This document shows positions 1 to 10,094 of a stretch of 27,260 nucleotides of DNA, piece by piece. The stretch lies in the IMG/VR virus record IMGVR_UViG_3300027833_000184, positions 1 to 27,260 of that record; one strand, given 5' to 3'. The notes below the pieces were generated by a model, which worked only from the letters and a program-made list of their open reading frames with translations, had not been told where the DNA came from and ran no database searches. Source of the DNA: a virus. The number at the start of each line of letters is the position of its first letter. The stretch's first letter is position 1. Both the position numbers and the translations under genes were made by a program.

Positions 1-101
1 AGCTTCTCTTCAACACGAGCCACGTTAGTCAGCACCTCGGTCAGTTTGTCTATCTTCAGTTCAAGACGATCAAAACGTCGGTTTGTTTCTGGGTCGGTCA
101 T
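1..101 (-). CDS. Small coiled-coil protein, 3' end outside window
   Basis: The first 33 codons of a leftward gene are present; the rest lies beyond the window edge. The peptide begins MTDPETNRRFDRLELKIDKL and continues with spaced Leu, Ile and Val (LTEVLTNVARVEEK), a heptad pattern typical of a short coiled coil. The ATG overlaps the TGA of the upstream holin-like gene (ATGA). The ending RVEEKL recalls XhlA-type haemolysin or lysis accessory proteins, which have an N-terminal coiled coil followed by a membrane helix, and the position just after a holin-like gene fits a lysis role. That function is inference: the part that would carry a membrane helix is not visible. Confidence 0.6.
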   Translation of the reverse strand, partial: MTDPETNRRFDRLELKIDKLTEVLTNVARVEEK

Positions 102-475
102 TTGCGCATTCCCATTAGTTTTGATGCACCCTTGATCCCAAAGGAACTCGAGATCGCAATAAATAGTAAGTACTGATACCACTCTGGTAGATCGTTCAGC
201 GTCGAGAATGCTTGCCGCACACGATCTACAACTGTCATGTCGTTAGCTATGATTGCGTAGCCAACCATGAATATTGGTACAGCTAATATTATAGTCCAAA
301 ACTCATCTTTCCACGAGCTGCCAGAAGCGTCTGCCATCTTCGCTTCCCAGTCTGCATCGTTCTGAATAACGTTCATTTTGGCTTCGTGCTTAGCCTGCTT
401 CTCAGCAGCCTTGTTAGCCAAAAACGTTTTGCCGATATCGGCCACAGGGCCTAGTAGTGCTGTAAATATGCTCAT
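98..475 (-). CDS. Holin-like membrane protein (GTA-holin / 3TM type suspected)
   Basis: 125 aa. The N-terminus (MSIFTALLGPVADIGKTFL) is mildly amphipathic and is followed by a charged Lys/Glu/Ala helix. Two hydrophobic segments then follow at about residues 60-78 (FWTIILAVPIFMVGYAIIA) and 100-118 (YLLFIAISSSFGIKGASKL). Charged helix, Trp-rich entry to the first membrane segment and a Gly-Ser-rich last segment resemble the phage holin family also found in gene transfer agents (GTA_holin_3TM). Such proteins oligomerise in the inner membrane and release or activate endolysin at lysis. AGGAG lies 6-9 bases before the ATG. The gene is 9 bases after the giant virion gene and overlaps the next gene by 4. 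An operator-like palindrome (271-289) lies within its coding sequence. The membrane topology is visible; the holin role is inferred. Confidence 0.6.
   Translation of the reverse strand: MSIFTALLGPVADIGKTFLANKAAEKQAKHEAKMNVIQNDADWEAKMADASGSSWKDEFWTIILAVPIFMVGYAIIANDMTVVDRVRQAFSTLNDLPEWYQYLLFIAISSSFGIKGASKLMGMRK
271..299 (-). promoter_or_regulatory. Intragenic operator/promoter-like site (site A)
   Basis: The 19-mer ATATTGGTACAGCTAATAT (271-289) differs at one position from the palindrome upstream of the capsid gene (15147-15165). Read leftward it has a -10-like CAATAT (276-271), a 17-base spacer and a -35-like TTGGAC (299-294), the same register as the other sites. It lies inside the holin-like gene and points toward the small gene at the left edge. 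It may be a promoter for the last genes of the cluster or a stoperator. The 19-mer match is observed; promoter activity is not shown. Confidence 0.4.
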
Positions 476-484
476 AAATTTCTC

Positions 485-3400
485 CTAAAGTACTAGACTG
501 TATCCAGGGATTATCCGAGCAGGCACTACGTCCCAGCCTTTACCGCTGTAGAGGCCTAACGCTATATCGTCGACAAGGAATCCGTATGTGGGGCCAAAGA
601 TAGGCGATAACGCTTTGGCGGTTTGTCCAATTGGGCCAAGCCCTTGCGACTCGCCCCATTCAGCGCTTTTACCAATCATGCCGAATATGGCCATTGGCCC
701 AGCTAAACCGCCCCTGTCAAATAGCTCACCCATGTAAGTCATAATATCCATTCTGTCAGAACGGAAATAACGAGCGTTCGCTTCTACACCAGGGAGTACG
801 CCTGCAATACCTGCTTTTGCAATTTCTCGTAATTCCAAAGACAGTGCGGCAAGCGGCATAAACGCTGCGGCAGTAAGGAGCCCCATCATCCCGACGCTGC
901 TAAGTTTCGCGAGCGTGGTGTCACCCTCTGCTAACCGCATCTGCATTTCGCGTTTAATGCCGCCTAGGATTACTTTACCGAACGAGAATAGGTATGACTT
1001 TAGCGCCCAGATAAGCTGATACTTCGGGTCGTTACCCCAGCTAGTACGCTCAGCTGCATTCGGCTTCAACATAGAGTTATCTACAAAGCGTTGCATAGCG
1101 CCCATCACCGCTTTTCCGTCTTCACCCTCGAAGGTGTAGTGAGCACCATCGACTTGACGGTTGTGCCATGACTTTACTTGCTCAGCCGTTACGCCGTGAT
1201 CCTTTAAGTACCGCTCTGACCTATCTATCTGAGTTTCTGGGTTAGCATGAGTAGTCAAAAACTCTACGCTCATTACAGACGCAAACTCTCTGGTGTAGCG
1301 GGTAAAGTAATCCAAGCCGATCTTCGAAAAGAACGCGTCAGAGTATTTACGTACTCTAGGGTCTAAGTATTCAGCATCTGCTTCAGTAAGCCCGAGATTA
1401 CCCATCACTGTGCTGTGAGTTACACCAAGTGTTCTAGCGAGTTGGATAGCTTGCTCGGGATTCTGGACACGCGAGAGTATGGCGTTCTTAGCCATGCCAA
1501 AACCGTTAAACTCTTTAGTGTTGACGATAGCGCCACCAAACTCTGGGATAGACCCAATAGTAGCTAGCGGCAACAACGTAACCCAGTTGAACAGTTGCAT
1601 CCAAGACATAGCTTTAGAAAGCCTTGGGTTTAGTGGCTTATCTGTGTAACCGAGGTATCGCTCTAGGGTGGTGACCGCTTCTTTGCGCTTCGCTTCAGGT
1701 AACTTAGCCAACTCAGGCGCAAGCATGTCGTTGCCGTCTGCGTCGTGGGTATTACGTTTCCATTCAGAACGTGTAATTACGTGCCGTATGTACTTCATCA
1801 ATGCCACTTCTGGCTTTTCAATGAACGGCTTCAACTCACTGTGCGGTATGTTTTCTGTCAGTACTCGCGCTTTTTCAACGACGCTCTGTGGGTTTTGAGC
1901 GTCAAAGGTAATCTCATTGTCATTTACGATACTTTGCTGTCTTGCGACAAGACCGCTTACCGCTTGGCGAATGGTCTCCTCGTTGGCAAGTGGGTTGTAC
2001 TTAATGACAAGCTCAGTAAACGTAATTTCAGGGCTGGCTAATCTAAGCCGTTCCCGCATACGGAGCTCCGTCATTACACCTTTTTCTACACGGGTCATTT
2101 CCTCAAAAGGTTTTTCCGTTCTGAAATCTTGTTTCAGAAAGCTATCAATCTCTTCGTCCGTAAGTTCTTTAATCGTCTTAAGATCTTGAATATCAATAAA
2201 ACCGTTCGGGTCAACGCCGTCTTTCAAAAACCCAGCCTCTGGAGGCATACTCATCTCAGAGTACTGGTGCGTTGTATCTGTAGCATCAACGAACATCCGA
2301 CGGGTTTCGTTGTTAAAAATAGCCGCCAAGTCTAACGCCACGGGGAAATAGTCATCCCGCTTGGCTATCTCATTGCCTGGGGTTTTGGCGATGTAGTCGT
2401 CGTAAAATTTGTTTAGCCAGTCTCTAATCTCACGAGCCTTGCCGTCCAATGCCTCAGTCTTCTTGTCTTGGTCTGCCGCAAGCTCAAATGCATCTTGGAT
2501 TTCTTTAGATTCCCAGTTTGTACCGAGAATCTTTTCGAGTTGGTCATACACTTGTCCGCGTACATGGTCTTTCGACTTGAGGTAACCAAACTGGTTGTTG
2601 GCCCGAGATTTAGCATTCGAACGCGCGTACATCATGTCGGCTATTACTGGGCTAATACCGCGAAGAATGTTGTCCTCCGGTAGCACCATTTTAAACATCG
2701 TGTGGCCAGCAGCGGTGCCATCGATATGATCTTTAAAGTTGCGAAGCATTGAGTTAACGCTTTGCTGAGCATCGGGGTTCTTTGTAATCGACTCTTCCAT
2801 CGCCCGAACAAGCGATTTTTTGCTGTAAGCCACTTCTCTTGACGCCTTGCCAGCCACTTGTCGCAAATGCGCTCGTTCTTTAATGATGGTGTTTTCTATG
2901 TAGTCATCAAAGCTCTTTGAGTAGGAGTCTTTACCAAATCGGCGTTTGAACTCCGCGCTTAGCGAGTCCCACATAGCTTTTAGCTTCTCAGCTATCTTCG
3001 CAAAGGTTCTGCCGACAACACCGTTGGGCTGCTTCTGATCTCTGATGTATATGTTCTTAGCTGTGATTGCAGTCTGATCCGCAAACCATTCTTCGAACCC
3101 GTGTTCAGTTTGATACTGTGCAGGTGCATCTGGAGCCGTGCGCGCTTTCTCAAAGTCACGTTCAAGCCTCTTTCTCAAAGCAGGGTTAGCTAGTGTGCCT
3201 TCAATCTCTTCATTAAACAGAACATGCCCCAGCGCTTCGTGGGCAGAAATTAAAGCAGTTTGTAAGTCATTAGCTACACTAATATCATCAATCAAAGCAA
3301 CGTGAGCATTGGTGAAACCGATATACTCCCCGCGTTTATCGTTGTTGCTCGCTAACTCAGCTGCAACGTTCGTGATCATAGCGGCGACTTGCGGATCGTT

Positions 3401-6400
3401 AAACTGCTCTGCAATTTTTGCAGGAGTAAGTTTTTTAAGTTGCGAAAGACCAATAACGATTACCGGCTTCTTTGGCTTAATCTTGGCAATGGTTTTGGTT
3501 ACAAATTCGGTCGATATCGTACCCAAGCTACCAAAGGGGTATTCAGCGCCACGATAAGTCTGACGGCCGTAAGTTTGTTTAGTCTTCCCGCCCAAGCTGC
3601 GATCAACGTCGCGCCGTGGGTTCATCTCCAGATTTAATCGTGTCTTTGGCAGGTCTGGGTCAGCAGCATCAAAACCGTCTTTGTTGTAGTTCGCCGTGCT
3701 CATGCCTGCTACTTCGTCGCCAAGACCTTGCTCCGTGTCTCGGTTAGCGCCTTCGTTTACGACAGGGTCTTTGACAGTGACGTTATCGAAGCCTTCTGTG
3801 TCGCGCAGCCTAGTTGCGTAAGCATCAGCTTCTTCTGCGCTGTAGAAGTACTCTTCTACGTTTTCTACTTCAGTAAATTGATCGCGTGCTAAAGCCTCAT
3901 CAACAGCTTTTGCTCTGGTGGTTTGAGTCTGTTTAGCTGTGATTATCTGCTCAACTCTGGCTTGGCTAGCGGGCTGAGGTGCTCCCGCTAAGTTGGAACC
4001 GAGTTCGGAAGGCTGCGGGTCACGCTCGCGAAGCGTCGGAGCGTTTACGGCATCACCGCGCGATACACGTCGCGTTGCAGTCACAACGAAAGCGCTGTTC
4101 TTAGGCGTGAGACGCAATTCCGGTTTGAAACCATCTCGCTCGAGGCGAGCAACCTCTTTCTTTGCAGTCTCGAGTGTAAGTAGCTTACCGTCAGGACGGT
4201 TGTTTTCGCGGCGGACAGAATACTGCTCTCCGAACGAATCCGTGAATTCTACACTGACGAAATTATCTGACTTACGATCCGTGACAACTGTGTTTCTAAC
4301 CCGAGCACCACTGGCGGTCTGTTCTACGGTTGTCTCAACGCGCGAGTCTCCCATCTGGCCTCTAGCGCCTAGCACATCACGGAGCTGTACATCGGCACCG
4401 TCTGCTCTTGCCGCCACAACGTCGCCTATTGGGCCTAACAAGTCTTGGCTAGTGATATCAAAGATCGACTTGCCTTGTATGCGTATGTCGACAGTAGGCT
4501 TACCTTCATCCGCCAGCTTAACGTTTAGCTCTGTTATCTCAGTAATAAACTCGGGCAGACCCTGTCTCGCCATTTCGGCTAACTTGTCGCCCTGATAAGT
4601 ACTGTTACCACGCTGTCGAACCAACTCTCGGCCAGCGTCTGTCAGATTAACTAGGTTGATTTCTTTTGGCTCAAGACCAGCCTCGATGAGTTCAACGCCT
4701 GATCCAGACGCAAACTGACTGCGTTTAGCGCCGCGTAGCGTCTTCAGAACAAACTGATCATCGAGAGCGTCGGGGTCTTTAATGAACGACGTTTTCTCGA
4801 GCACGTAGCCTTTTTCAGTAGCTACAATCTTAAAGTCAGACTGCGGGTCGCCCTCGGCAGTGACATCTGCCATCTTCGCTTCGGCGGCTCGTCTCAAGAA
4901 CGATTCAGTCATATGAGCGTAGAAGGGGTCGCTCCAATCTTTCTTACCGAACGCTTCTTCAAACTGGGCTCGAGACGCTTCGGTATTCTTAAAAGTTTTC
5001 TTCGGGTCTTTCTTTCGCGAGTAGCCTTTGGTCTCAATTGTTTCGACATTCTCTTGGAAGCCCTGACCCTGGAAGTAGTCTTGTACTTCTTCCATCGTCG
5101 CTTCTTCATCGCGAGTATCTGTTCTTGCTAGCTCTTGCTTCTCTGCGTATAGCACGCCAAGGATTTCGTCTTTACGCGCGTTGTCGCCTTCGCGGTACTG
5201 CTTCTCAAGGGCTACAAGACGGGCGTTGTCAGGATCTTCTGCAACTAGTGCGGTTAGGTTCTCACCAACCGAAGCTCGGAACTCTTCGCGTTTCGGCTCA
5301 AGGTCTGGTTTCTGTGGGCGAGTAGACTTAGGCTCGCTGACAGGAGTAGGTGCGGGTTGCCGGTTAGTTGGACCACCAAGGTTCAACTGTTTCTGAGAAA
5401 AACCCTCTGCATCAGTAGGAGTAAAAGTCTCCATCGACCGTTGCGTTGGCTCGTCGTCTTGCTCGTTGCCGTAGTACTCGTTGTACGCGTCTTCAAGGCT
5501 CTGCTCGGTTGGCCCCTTAACAGCTGTGAAGTAAGGGGTTTCAGGGTCTGCAAGTGCGTTAACTAAGTCGTCGAGTAAATCGTTGGCACCAAAATTGTCT
5601 GGTCGACCCTGCGGAGCGTCGTTGTAGTAACCCAATTCACGCAGCGCTGTGACCATGTCATCAAGCTGTAAACCGCCTTCCTTTCGAAAGACAGAGCGTC
5701 CTTTTACTCGAGCGGTCTTGAATGCTTCTGTAATTTGAGACCCGTCTCGCTCAACTGAGCTGCGAGATATACCCCCAGCAGCGACGATTGCCGCTAGTAG
5801 CCCATCTTCTGGGTCAGCGGAAAAGTTCTTTTTAGCCTGCGCCTGACGTTTCTTTCTCTGTGCCGCTTTACGCTGGACCTCTGCCTCTTCTAGCTGTTTA
5901 CGGTAAGCAGCTGCTCTTTCAGTACGGTCTGCTTCCCACGCGGCTTTCTCTTCGGGGGTGCGCTCGGGCTGAAGGTTCTCAGGCGCAAACAGGTCATCTG
6001 ATCTTTCTTCGCTCTGCATACGACTTTTTAGTAAGTCAGCACGTTCTTTTTGTAGAGCCTCCATATACTCTCGCGGAGGATTAACTACATAACTGCCATC
6101 GGCTAGCTGCGAGTCGCTCCACGTAATGTTTTGACCGTCTTCGGTCCTACCTAGATATTGGGTATTTCCATTATCGTCTTTCTTAACCTTTATGATGGTA
6201 ACTTCGTCTGGCGTAATTTCGCGCTCAGTGAGAATAGACCCATCACCAGCTTCTACCGCAGATCTTGCGCCAGACCCACCTTTCAATACGGTTACAACTT
6301 GTCCTTCAGCAAACTCTGATTGGGGCGCTTGTGCACCTTGAGCTTCTTCTTCATCAATCTTGTCGTTTTGCCGACGCTCGATTGCGTCTTCCCAGAGCTT

Positions 6401-7468
6401 TCTGGACTTCTCAAATATCGGAGCTGCTTTCTCAGCGGCAGCGCCTCTGTTCTGGTAAAGAGTGGATACAGCGCCGCCAGCACCACCAGCGAAACCACCA
6501 ACGACCGCGCCTGCGAAGAAAGACTCCATACGGCGGAGGTTTCGCTCTTCTTGCGAGTAGTCAGGGTCGTAGCTGAGTCTATTTTGTATAGCAATTTCAG
6601 TTTGCGCGTATTCTGAAACGCCCTCTAGGCCAGCGCCTCTCCCAATTTTTTGACCTATGTTGCTAGCTAATTGACCGAAAACTGATCCTTCGCCAGTCGA
6701 TCGTGAAGCCGCGCTCTTCCCGAGGAGTTTTAAGAACGCAACTTCTGTACCTACACCAATAGCCGCTTGAGGCACGGCTACTAAAGCAGACTGTAAAGCT
6801 GTCTCAAGATCTCTGTTTTGCCCAGCACCTAGGGCTTCAGAGAAATTCTCACCCGCTAGTGATGGGTATTCACCTGCGGCAAGACCCGCGTAGCTACCAA
6901 ACTTAGCGCCTTTTCTGGTCGCTGCTTTCTTGGTTAGATCGTAAGCCGCCTGAGCCAGTTCAAGATCGCGTGGGTTAGCTGAACCATCTAAAACTTTTTG
7001 GGTGGCGTCATCTATTAGTCTTTTAGCTGCTTTCTTGGAGCCAGTTCTAGCAAGCGCTCCACCAGCCGCGCCCAATACGCCACCTGTGGCTAGCGTGCCG
7101 ATGCTGTAAAGAAGAGAGGGTAAGCCTTGACCGCCAGCTTTTGCGATCTGAGTAAATGCGCCACCAACGGTAGGTTCTTCGAGAAACTCGCCGAACTCCT
7201 CAACGCCTGCTAATGCTGCCCGACCAGTTGCGTTTGCGAATTCAGCTTCTGCAATATTCTTTTCCGCAAATTCGTCTGCGCCTACAGCCGTGCCAAGTAG
7301 GGCTTGGAAGTAGTCGATTGACGCGCCCATGCCTTCGGTGCCAGCAATGAGCCCGCCGCTAAAAGCGTTACCCATGCTGTTGTCGGCTTCAAGCTCTATG
7401 GGCTGGTCTTCGTCAACTGAAGACCCATCTAAGTTGCTCGCGTAAAACTGCTCGAGAAGTTCATCCAC
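485..7468 (-). CDS. Giant internal virion / polyvalent-type protein, 2327 aa
   Basis: This is the largest gene of the window. The N-terminal ~330 residues are Ala/Gly-rich with hydrophobic patches (LPSLLYSIGTLATGGVLGAAG; AVVGGFAGGAGGAV), suggesting membrane insertion. The middle is hydrophilic and repeatedly charged. HEALGH at residues 1410-1415 looks like a metallopeptidase site of the HExxxH kind seen in phage polyvalent proteins, one residue longer than the classical HExxH. Near residues 1950-1985 and 2190-2215 are further hydrophobic stretches (LFNWVTLLPLATIGSIPEFG; LLTAAAFMPLAALSL), followed by a Gly-rich tail. Its place after the transglycosylase virion gene and before the holin-like gene matches the T7 gp16 / polyvalent proteins ejected with DNA. 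The start is GTG, whose G is shared with the upstream stop (TAGTG), with GGAAG upstream. The ejection role is inferred; the peptidase activity is untested. Confidence 0.75.
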   Translation of the reverse strand: MDELLEQFYASNLDGSSVDEDQPIELEADNSMGNAFSGGLIAGTEGMGASIDYFQALLGTAVGADEFAEKNIAEAEFANATGRAALAGVEEFGEFLEEPTVGGAFTQIAKAGGQGLPSLLYSIGTLATGGVLGAAGGALARTGSKKAAKRLIDDATQKVLDGSANPRDLELAQAAYDLTKKAATRKGAKFGSYAGLAAGEYPSLAGENFSEALGAGQNRDLETALQSALVAVPQAAIGVGTEVAFLKLLGKSAASRSTGEGSVFGQLASNIGQKIGRGAGLEGVSEYAQTEIAIQNRLSYDPDYSQEERNLRRMESFFAGAVVGGFAGGAGGAVSTLYQNRGAAAEKAAPIFEKSRKLWEDAIERRQNDKIDEEEAQGAQAPQSEFAEGQVVTVLKGGSGARSAVEAGDGSILTEREITPDEVTIIKVKKDDNGNTQYLGRTEDGQNITWSDSQLADGSYVVNPPREYMEALQKERADLLKSRMQSEERSDDLFAPENLQPERTPEEKAAWEADRTERAAAYRKQLEEAEVQRKAAQRKKRQAQAKKNFSADPEDGLLAAIVAAGGISRSSVERDGSQITEAFKTARVKGRSVFRKEGGLQLDDMVTALRELGYYNDAPQGRPDNFGANDLLDDLVNALADPETPYFTAVKGPTEQSLEDAYNEYYGNEQDDEPTQRSMETFTPTDAEGFSQKQLNLGGPTNRQPAPTPVSEPKSTRPQKPDLEPKREEFRASVGENLTALVAEDPDNARLVALEKQYREGDNARKDEILGVLYAEKQELARTDTRDEEATMEEVQDYFQGQGFQENVETIETKGYSRKKDPKKTFKNTEASRAQFEEAFGKKDWSDPFYAHMTESFLRRAAEAKMADVTAEGDPQSDFKIVATEKGYVLEKTSFIKDPDALDDQFVLKTLRGAKRSQFASGSGVELIEAGLEPKEINLVNLTDAGRELVRQRGNSTYQGDKLAEMARQGLPEFITEITELNVKLADEGKPTVDIRIQGKSIFDITSQDLLGPIGDVVAARADGADVQLRDVLGARGQMGDSRVETTVEQTASGARVRNTVVTDRKSDNFVSVEFTDSFGEQYSVRRENNRPDGKLLTLETAKKEVARLERDGFKPELRLTPKNSAFVVTATRRVSRGDAVNAPTLRERDPQPSELGSNLAGAPQPASQARVEQIITAKQTQTTRAKAVDEALARDQFTEVENVEEYFYSAEEADAYATRLRDTEGFDNVTVKDPVVNEGANRDTEQGLGDEVAGMSTANYNKDGFDAADPDLPKTRLNLEMNPRRDVDRSLGGKTKQTYGRQTYRGAEYPFGSLGTISTEFVTKTIAKIKPKKPVIVIGLSQLKKLTPAKIAEQFNDPQVAAMITNVAAELASNNDKRGEYIGFTNAHVALIDDISVANDLQTALISAHEALGHVLFNEEIEGTLANPALRKRLERDFEKARTAPDAPAQYQTEHGFEEWFADQTAITAKNIYIRDQKQPNGVVGRTFAKIAEKLKAMWDSLSAEFKRRFGKDSYSKSFDDYIENTIIKERAHLRQVAGKASREVAYSKKSLVRAMEESITKNPDAQQSVNSMLRNFKDHIDGTAAGHTMFKMVLPEDNILRGISPVIADMMYARSNAKSRANNQFGYLKSKDHVRGQVYDQLEKILGTNWESKEIQDAFELAADQDKKTEALDGKAREIRDWLNKFYDDYIAKTPGNEIAKRDDYFPVALDLAAIFNNETRRMFVDATDTTHQYSEMSMPPEAGFLKDGVDPNGFIDIQDLKTIKELTDEEIDSFLKQDFRTEKPFEEMTRVEKGVMTELRMRERLRLASPEITFTELVIKYNPLANEETIRQAVSGLVARQQSIVNDNEITFDAQNPQSVVEKARVLTENIPHSELKPFIEKPEVALMKYIRHVITRSEWKRNTHDADGNDMLAPELAKLPEAKRKEAVTTLERYLGYTDKPLNPRLSKAMSWMQLFNWVTLLPLATIGSIPEFGGAIVNTKEFNGFGMAKNAILSRVQNPEQAIQLARTLGVTHSTVMGNLGLTEADAEYLDPRVRKYSDAFFSKIGLDYFTRYTREFASVMSVEFLTTHANPETQIDRSERYLKDHGVTAEQVKSWHNRQVDGAHYTFEGEDGKAVMGAMQRFVDNSMLKPNAAERTSWGNDPKYQLIWALKSYLFSFGKVILGGIKREMQMRLAEGDTTLAKLSSVGMMGLLTAAAFMPLAALSLELREIAKAGIAGVLPGVEANARYFRSDRMDIMTYMGELFDRGGLAGPMAIFGMIGKSAEWGESQGLGPIGQTAKALSPIFGPTYGFLVDDIALGLYSGKGWDVVPARIIPGYSLVL
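3269..3285. promoter_or_regulatory. Operator-like palindrome inside giant gene (site B)
   Basis: ATTAG-CTACA-CTAATAT has the same arm sequence and 5-base spacer as the intergenic sites. It lies in the coding sequence of the giant virion gene just upstream (in its reading direction the far side) of the HEALGH codons. Neither strand has a convincing -35 at 17 bases. It may be a decoy or silencing site, or chance. Confidence 0.25.
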
Positions 7469-10086
7469 TATGAAGAGCTTCCGTATCTTTTGGTGTTTTC
7501 TTTAGCTGCTTTCAACAAGAAGTTGCCCGCTACTGAGTTAGCGCTTAAGACGTCTCTAACACTGAACGCTTCGCTAGCAGGCTCGTACTGCCACTGACCA
7601 TTAACTAGCGTTGGCTGGGTTATGTACGTGATTTGACCTTTTGCCTCATTGTATATAACCCTACTCAGGAACTGATCGCTCGCTCCAACGTTATCCTCGG
7701 CATCAGGTCTGACGAAAGAAGCTATGGTCTCCCATACACCGCCCTTATCTTTGGACGCTTCACCAGCAGCAATCTGACTGAAAACCATATTCGCCGACTT
7801 CATCAGCATCTTGTGCTGTTCGGGGTAATCCTTAGCGTTAAAAACTGACAGCTTGTTCCAGAAAGTGTTCAGTACTCCGCTTTGCAAAACCGTGTCTGAT
7901 CGCTCGCCAAGGTTGCCAAGCTCGTCATTACCCATAATCTCAGCGACGCCGTTTACTAGATCGTCTGCGTACCCAATAGCGGTTTTATCCTGGTCGGCTT
8001 CGAATTTTTTTAATTGTAAGGCGAGCGTCTTGTTAGCTGCTTCGCGTCTCTGCTGGATAGCAGCGAAGTCTTTTGGACCTATAGCCTGACCGTAAGGAGA
8101 CACAAGCCCGAGCACTTGCTGTCGAAGAGCCGCCGCTTCTGTGCCCATACCTGCGTTAGATCCAGCAGCACCACTGTTGACTGTAGAGGCAAGTGCCGCA
8201 AGAGCGAGTGCGCGGTCTTTGTTATTCAAACGACGCATGTCTTCAAGCGTTTGTATGCCTTCGGCTTGCAGTTTCTCTGCAACTTGTTGGCGAGCCTGCG
8301 GAGAAAGATTCACCTCGCCTGAGATGATCATGTCAGCTAACTCGTCGTTAGTTTTACCTTCAGATACTTTGGCAAAGTCGTCGAACTGCTGTTGAACCGC
8401 ATTATTCGAAGAGGTGATCTTCGGTTCAACCGTCTCTTCCTCTACTTTAGGCTTTATTGAATCTTCAATCTCAGCTTTTTCAGCCTCGAGTTTCTGCCTA
8501 TTCGCGTCTGTGATATTCCTTTTTAACTGAGCATCAATAGCGGTTACGCGCCGTTGCTGGTTCTTAGTTAATTCTGGCCCTGGCTCTGGAGCCAATTCAG
8601 GATTATCTCTCGCGACTAAGGCGCTAAAACGCTTTTTGGTTTCTTCCAAGCGTTTGTTTATTTTCTGATATTCGGGTTCACTTCTAGTGTTGGCCAGTGC
8701 TTCCTTGTCTGCTTGTATCTGCCGATTCAGATTAGTGTAAATAGAGGGTGTGCCCGTCACTTTATTTCCGGACAGCTCTCTCAGCTCTTCTTTCGAGTAG
8801 TCGATATCAGGATCAAAATTCTTTATGTCCATTACGACGGGACTAGGTTTTTCGGGAGGGGCAGGGTCCGCCGTAGGCTTACCGCCCATCTGGGCAAATA
8901 CCTTACCAGCGTACTCTTTAGTCTCTTTACCCCCAGGCATTTTGTCTGGGTCAGCACCAGCAGCTATCCAGTCGTCTGTAGCCCCTGGACCCTGATTATA
9001 TGCGGCTAAAGCATACTCAACGTTACCGTTGTACTTCTTGAGCATCGCATCGAGATACTCTCGGCCAACTCTGCGGTTCTCTGCTTCACTATCATCTTTA
9101 ACGCCCTCGATCCCATAACCTGGGTTCTTGGCAGTAGCAGGCATCAACTGCATTACGCCCTGAGCGCCAGCTGGGCTGACTGCACTATGATCGCCACCGC
9201 TTTCAACTTGCTCGACGGCGTTGTACAGCGCTTCGTTGCCCTTGAGCATTTTTCCGTCGTTGGGCTTTTGTGCCTGTGCCTGTGCTTGGCGGAGTGCTAC
9301 TTGTTCGTTCTGCGCATCTGTTAGATCAACGCCGGTTTGTTTTGGTGGTGTGAGCGGCTCAAGGCCTTGATCTTTAGCCATCTCGTTAACGACTTCGAGC
9401 TTTTCTTCGGGGGTGTCAGCGGCGGCAACAACGCCCATAGCTCGCGTTTTAGCTGCCCCTTTGGGGAATCCATTCAAGACTTTGCCAGTGAGTATGCGCA
9501 AGTCTCTTTGAGCCTGTATTTCCTCAGCATTTGCACCAGCGTTTGCAGCGATTAGGTTCTCAGTCGCCCCCATAACAGAGACGCCTATCTCGTTCTGGTA
9601 GGCCATAACGGTTGAGTCCCAGGCCGTGTTCACTGTATCCAAGATCTTACCGTCGGGGATGAATATGGCGGGATCTTCTGGATCCTTAGTACCGTTCTGA
9701 GTCTTAACTCCAGGCGAACCGTCGTTGTTGGTTACATCTATTAGGTATCCACCATTAACGTTGTCGCGCGTAAGTCCTGTAACCTGCGAATCGTCATCAA
9801 CAATGTCTGACTCATTAAGCATTTTGATGGCAAGGTCTACGCCATTTTTATCGCCATTTTTTAGCGCTTCCGCAAAACCCGCGCCCAGTCCAAGTCGATC
9901 GCCGTCTAAGAAGTTACCAGCGCTGGCTCCTTTGTAAAGTTCGTTTGTAATCTTGACTTGATTCTCTTGCGCTCGTTTCTCTTGGTCGAGCAACAAATTG
10001 TCGCGGTAAAGATCATTGCGATCTCTGGATGTCCGCGCGGAAGCGGCTTGTTGACCGCTTGCAAATAAACCCTCAAAAAAACTCAT
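7468..10086 (-). CDS. Internal virion protein with lytic transglycosylase (SLT) domain
   Basis: 872 aa. At residues ~285-375 a goose-type/SLT fold is recognisable: the catalytic Glu is E295 in VEQVESGG, followed by GAQGVMQLMPATA, then LDAMLKKYNGNVEYALAAYNQGPG. These enzymes cleave the MurNAc-GlcNAc bond of peptidoglycan to form 1,6-anhydro ends; in podoviruses they sit in the virion and open a local hole in the wall for DNA entry (compare T7 gp16). The rest is mostly helical: a long Lys/Glu/Gln coiled-coil-rich centre (residues ~440-570) and an Ala/Gln-rich part before a beta-rich C-terminus. AGAGGT precedes the ATG. The stop overlaps the GTG of the giant gene by one base, so the two are probably made together as ejection proteins. 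Confidence 0.88.
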   Translation of the reverse strand: MSFFEGLFASGQQAASARTSRDRNDLYRDNLLLDQEKRAQENQVKITNELYKGASAGNFLDGDRLGLGAGFAEALKNGDKNGVDLAIKMLNESDIVDDDSQVTGLTRDNVNGGYLIDVTNNDGSPGVKTQNGTKDPEDPAIFIPDGKILDTVNTAWDSTVMAYQNEIGVSVMGATENLIAANAGANAEEIQAQRDLRILTGKVLNGFPKGAAKTRAMGVVAAADTPEEKLEVVNEMAKDQGLEPLTPPKQTGVDLTDAQNEQVALRQAQAQAQKPNDGKMLKGNEALYNAVEQVESGGDHSAVSPAGAQGVMQLMPATAKNPGYGIEGVKDDSEAENRRVGREYLDAMLKKYNGNVEYALAAYNQGPGATDDWIAAGADPDKMPGGKETKEYAGKVFAQMGGKPTADPAPPEKPSPVVMDIKNFDPDIDYSKEELRELSGNKVTGTPSIYTNLNRQIQADKEALANTRSEPEYQKINKRLEETKKRFSALVARDNPELAPEPGPELTKNQQRRVTAIDAQLKRNITDANRQKLEAEKAEIEDSIKPKVEEETVEPKITSSNNAVQQQFDDFAKVSEGKTNDELADMIISGEVNLSPQARQQVAEKLQAEGIQTLEDMRRLNNKDRALALAALASTVNSGAAGSNAGMGTEAAALRQQVLGLVSPYGQAIGPKDFAAIQQRREAANKTLALQLKKFEADQDKTAIGYADDLVNGVAEIMGNDELGNLGERSDTVLQSGVLNTFWNKLSVFNAKDYPEQHKMLMKSANMVFSQIAAGEASKDKGGVWETIASFVRPDAEDNVGASDQFLSRVIYNEAKGQITYITQPTLVNGQWQYEPASEAFSVRDVLSANSVAGNFLLKAAKENTKRYGSSS

Positions 10087-10094
10087 AGCTACCT

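Noticed and set aside
3993-4595. 200-codon frame opposite the giant gene
   Set aside because: Ser/Arg-rich, antisense shadow of a well-supported gene, without ribosome site or neighbours on that strand.
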